Assembly: GCA_015852425.1 (NCBI GenBank)
Contig: JAAAIG010000373.1
Coordinates: 1-35,016, forward strand
Origin: Gryganskiella cystojenkinii
Taxonomy: Eukaryota; Mortierellomycota; Mortierellomycetes; Mortierellales; Mortierellaceae
Length of the DNA stretch: 35,016 bases
Direction of reading: 5' to 3'
The position numbers and the translations under genes are program-made. The notes under the pieces are model-generated. The model was given only the letters and a program-made list of their open reading frames with translations. It ran no database searches and was not told where the DNA came from. Below are positions 34,316 to 35,016 of this stretch, piece after piece (within the stretch, counting starts at the first letter, position 1; the number at the start of each line of letters is the position of its first letter).

Positions 34316-34687
34316 GTCGGCGACCACGTCCTACCACCAGGGATTTCTCTTGTCATCAACGAGAGAGCCAAGGCTAAAATGTACTCGTATTTTTTGCACC
34401 TCCTCTCGCTACTTGCCTCTTGTACTTGATTGCCTTAGAAAAAACAACACTTTCTTATTACGTCTCACACCATTCTTATTTCACCCATTATTTTACCTTT
34501 CTTGTCTTATTTCTCTGTCTTTTTCTCTTTCTTATATATATTTTTGATCGCTTCTTTTACTTAGAGTAGCGTTCTTAATATTGTCTTCCCTGAATTCCTT
34601 AAGTTCCCTCAACTTCCTTTTCCTTTTTTTTTATCACAAACATCTTATTAAAATATTATTTTCATATTTCCCTCACGTTCTCTAACA
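34316..34687 (+). mobile_element. Candidate 5' LTR of a Ty3/gypsy-type retrotransposon
   Basis: The 3' edge is proposed at CTAACA (34682-34687), directly before the primer-binding candidate. The 5' edge at TGTCGGCG (34316) is a guess based on TG...CA termini and an LTR length near 370 bp. Inside are a TATA box (TATATATA, 34533-34540) and a long pyrimidine-rich tract. The matching 3' LTR would lie outside the window, so the edges cannot be confirmed here. Confidence 0.4.
34533..34540 (+). promoter_or_regulatory. TATA box of the retrotransposon
   Basis: TATATATA lies 34 bases before the first base of the 12-base self-complementary arm at 34567. This spacing suits transcription starting at or next to that arm. 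Confidence 0.5.
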
Positions 34688-34701
34688 TTTTAAGAACGCT
34701 A
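34567..34701 (+). repeat. 12-bp inverted repeat: candidate self-primer and primer-binding site
   Basis: TAGCGTTCTTAA (34567-34578) and its exact reverse complement TTAAGAACGCTA (34690-34701) are 111 bp apart. The second arm begins two bases after the proposed LTR end. No TGG-starting tRNA-type primer-binding site occurs between about 34600 and the Gag start. In Tf1/sushi elements the first bases of the transcript pair with the primer-binding site in this geometry. Confidence 0.6.
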
Positions 34702-34746
34702 GAAATCACTCCTTCCCTAAAGTCATCTTTCACACCTCCTTTCAAT

Positions 34747-35016
34747 ATGGCTCGTCGCAATTCTCACAATTCTACCCTTGAGGGTACCATTGCCAATCTT
34801 CAAGCTGCACTCGAACAGCTTTCCACTCAGCTTACCTCACAACAGACCGAAATCCAACTTTTACACTCGAGCAACAATCATCTTCACCAACAACTTGCGA
34901 ATGTTCAGTCACAACAACACCTTCCACATCAACAAACAATTCTTATTCGAGATCCTATTCGTATCAACCCTCCACAGGAATTTCATGGGAAACGAAAAGA
35001 AGTCTCATCATTTCTT
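34747..35016 (+). CDS. Retrotransposon Gag, N-terminal part (cut by window edge)
   Basis: Open frame of 90 codons from the ATG at 34747 to the window end with no stop. Residues about 10-55 have heptad-like spacing of Leu/Ile (ANLQAALEQLSTQL, IQLLHSSNNHLHQQLANV), predicting a coiled coil. It is followed by IRINPPQEFHGKRKEVSSFL, which resembles the start of the retrotransposon Gag capsid domain (P..F.G.r.....F) of Ty3/gypsy elements. Gag packages the element RNA. Protease, reverse transcriptase, RNase H and integrase would follow beyond the window. Whether the element is complete or active cannot be judged. It lies next to two decayed genes, in line with a repeat-rich chromosomal segment. Confidence 0.8.
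   Translation, partial: MARRNSHNSTLEGTIANLQAALEQLSTQLTSQQTEIQLLHSSNNHLHQQLANVQSQQHLPHQQTILIRDPIRINPPQEFHGKRKEVSSFL

Noticed and set aside
33983..34687. TGTTAG at 33983 as the LTR start, matching CTAACA at the end
   Set aside because: The 6-base match is attractive, but the LTR would then cover protein-like blocks of the broken gene (PDSEPPVPVIPRE and neighbours). A start near 34316 is preferred, though not proven.

Overview
The window is eukaryotic and reads as an early-diverging fungus, most likely Mortierellomycota (Mortierella/Linnemannia/Podila type). The reasons are: genes split by short introns of about 70-360 bp whose donors nearly all begin GTA; a type IIC (Na,K-ATPase-like) P-type ATPase, which occurs in basal fungi but is rare in Dikarya; long Ser/Gln-rich proteins; an F-box/leucine-rich protein of a style common in Mortierella; and decayed copies of protein families I associate with Mortierellaceae. 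The placement is inference; no rRNA or other marker gene is present.

Layout. 0.2-2.5 kb (-): F-box protein. 2.85-4.5 kb (+): membrane-anchored, His-rich, adhesin-like (DUF4097-like) protein, divergent from the F-box gene. 4.7-5.8 kb (-): small four-helix membrane protein. 5.8-10.2 kb: long gene-poor stretch ending in a pyrimidine-rich leader. 10.26-16.08 kb (+): 1684-aa Msb1/Mug8-type RhoGAP-like polarity protein in four exons. 16.1-20.2 kb: gene-poor, with a 10-N assembly gap. 20.19-23.76 kb (+): type IIC P-type ATPase, three exons. 24.05-27.81 kb (-): Vip1/Asp1 inositol pyrophosphate kinase-phosphatase, eight exons. 28.16-29.47 kb (+): IMPACT/Yih1 homologue (RWD plus Impact domain), divergent from VIP1.

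The right end, 29.5-35.0 kb, differs in character. It holds two broken genes, degenerate repeats, one intact small secreted cupredoxin gene (-), and the 5' end of an LTR retrotransposon whose Gag start is cut by the window edge.

The housekeeping block links polarity (Msb1-like), ion transport (ATPase), inositol-pyrophosphate signalling (Vip1) and translational stress control (Yih1). I see no sign that these act as a cluster. The most interesting signal is at the retrotransposon: a TATA box, a 12-base sequence about 34 bases downstream of it, a plausible LTR end in CTAACA, and two bases later the exact reverse complement of the same 12 bases. No tRNA-type primer-binding site is visible. This is the arrangement expected for a Tf1/sushi-type self-priming element. 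The second point of interest is the ATPase, which keeps the whole catalytic machinery but has Cys where Na,K-ATPase has the ion-binding Asp of helix M6.
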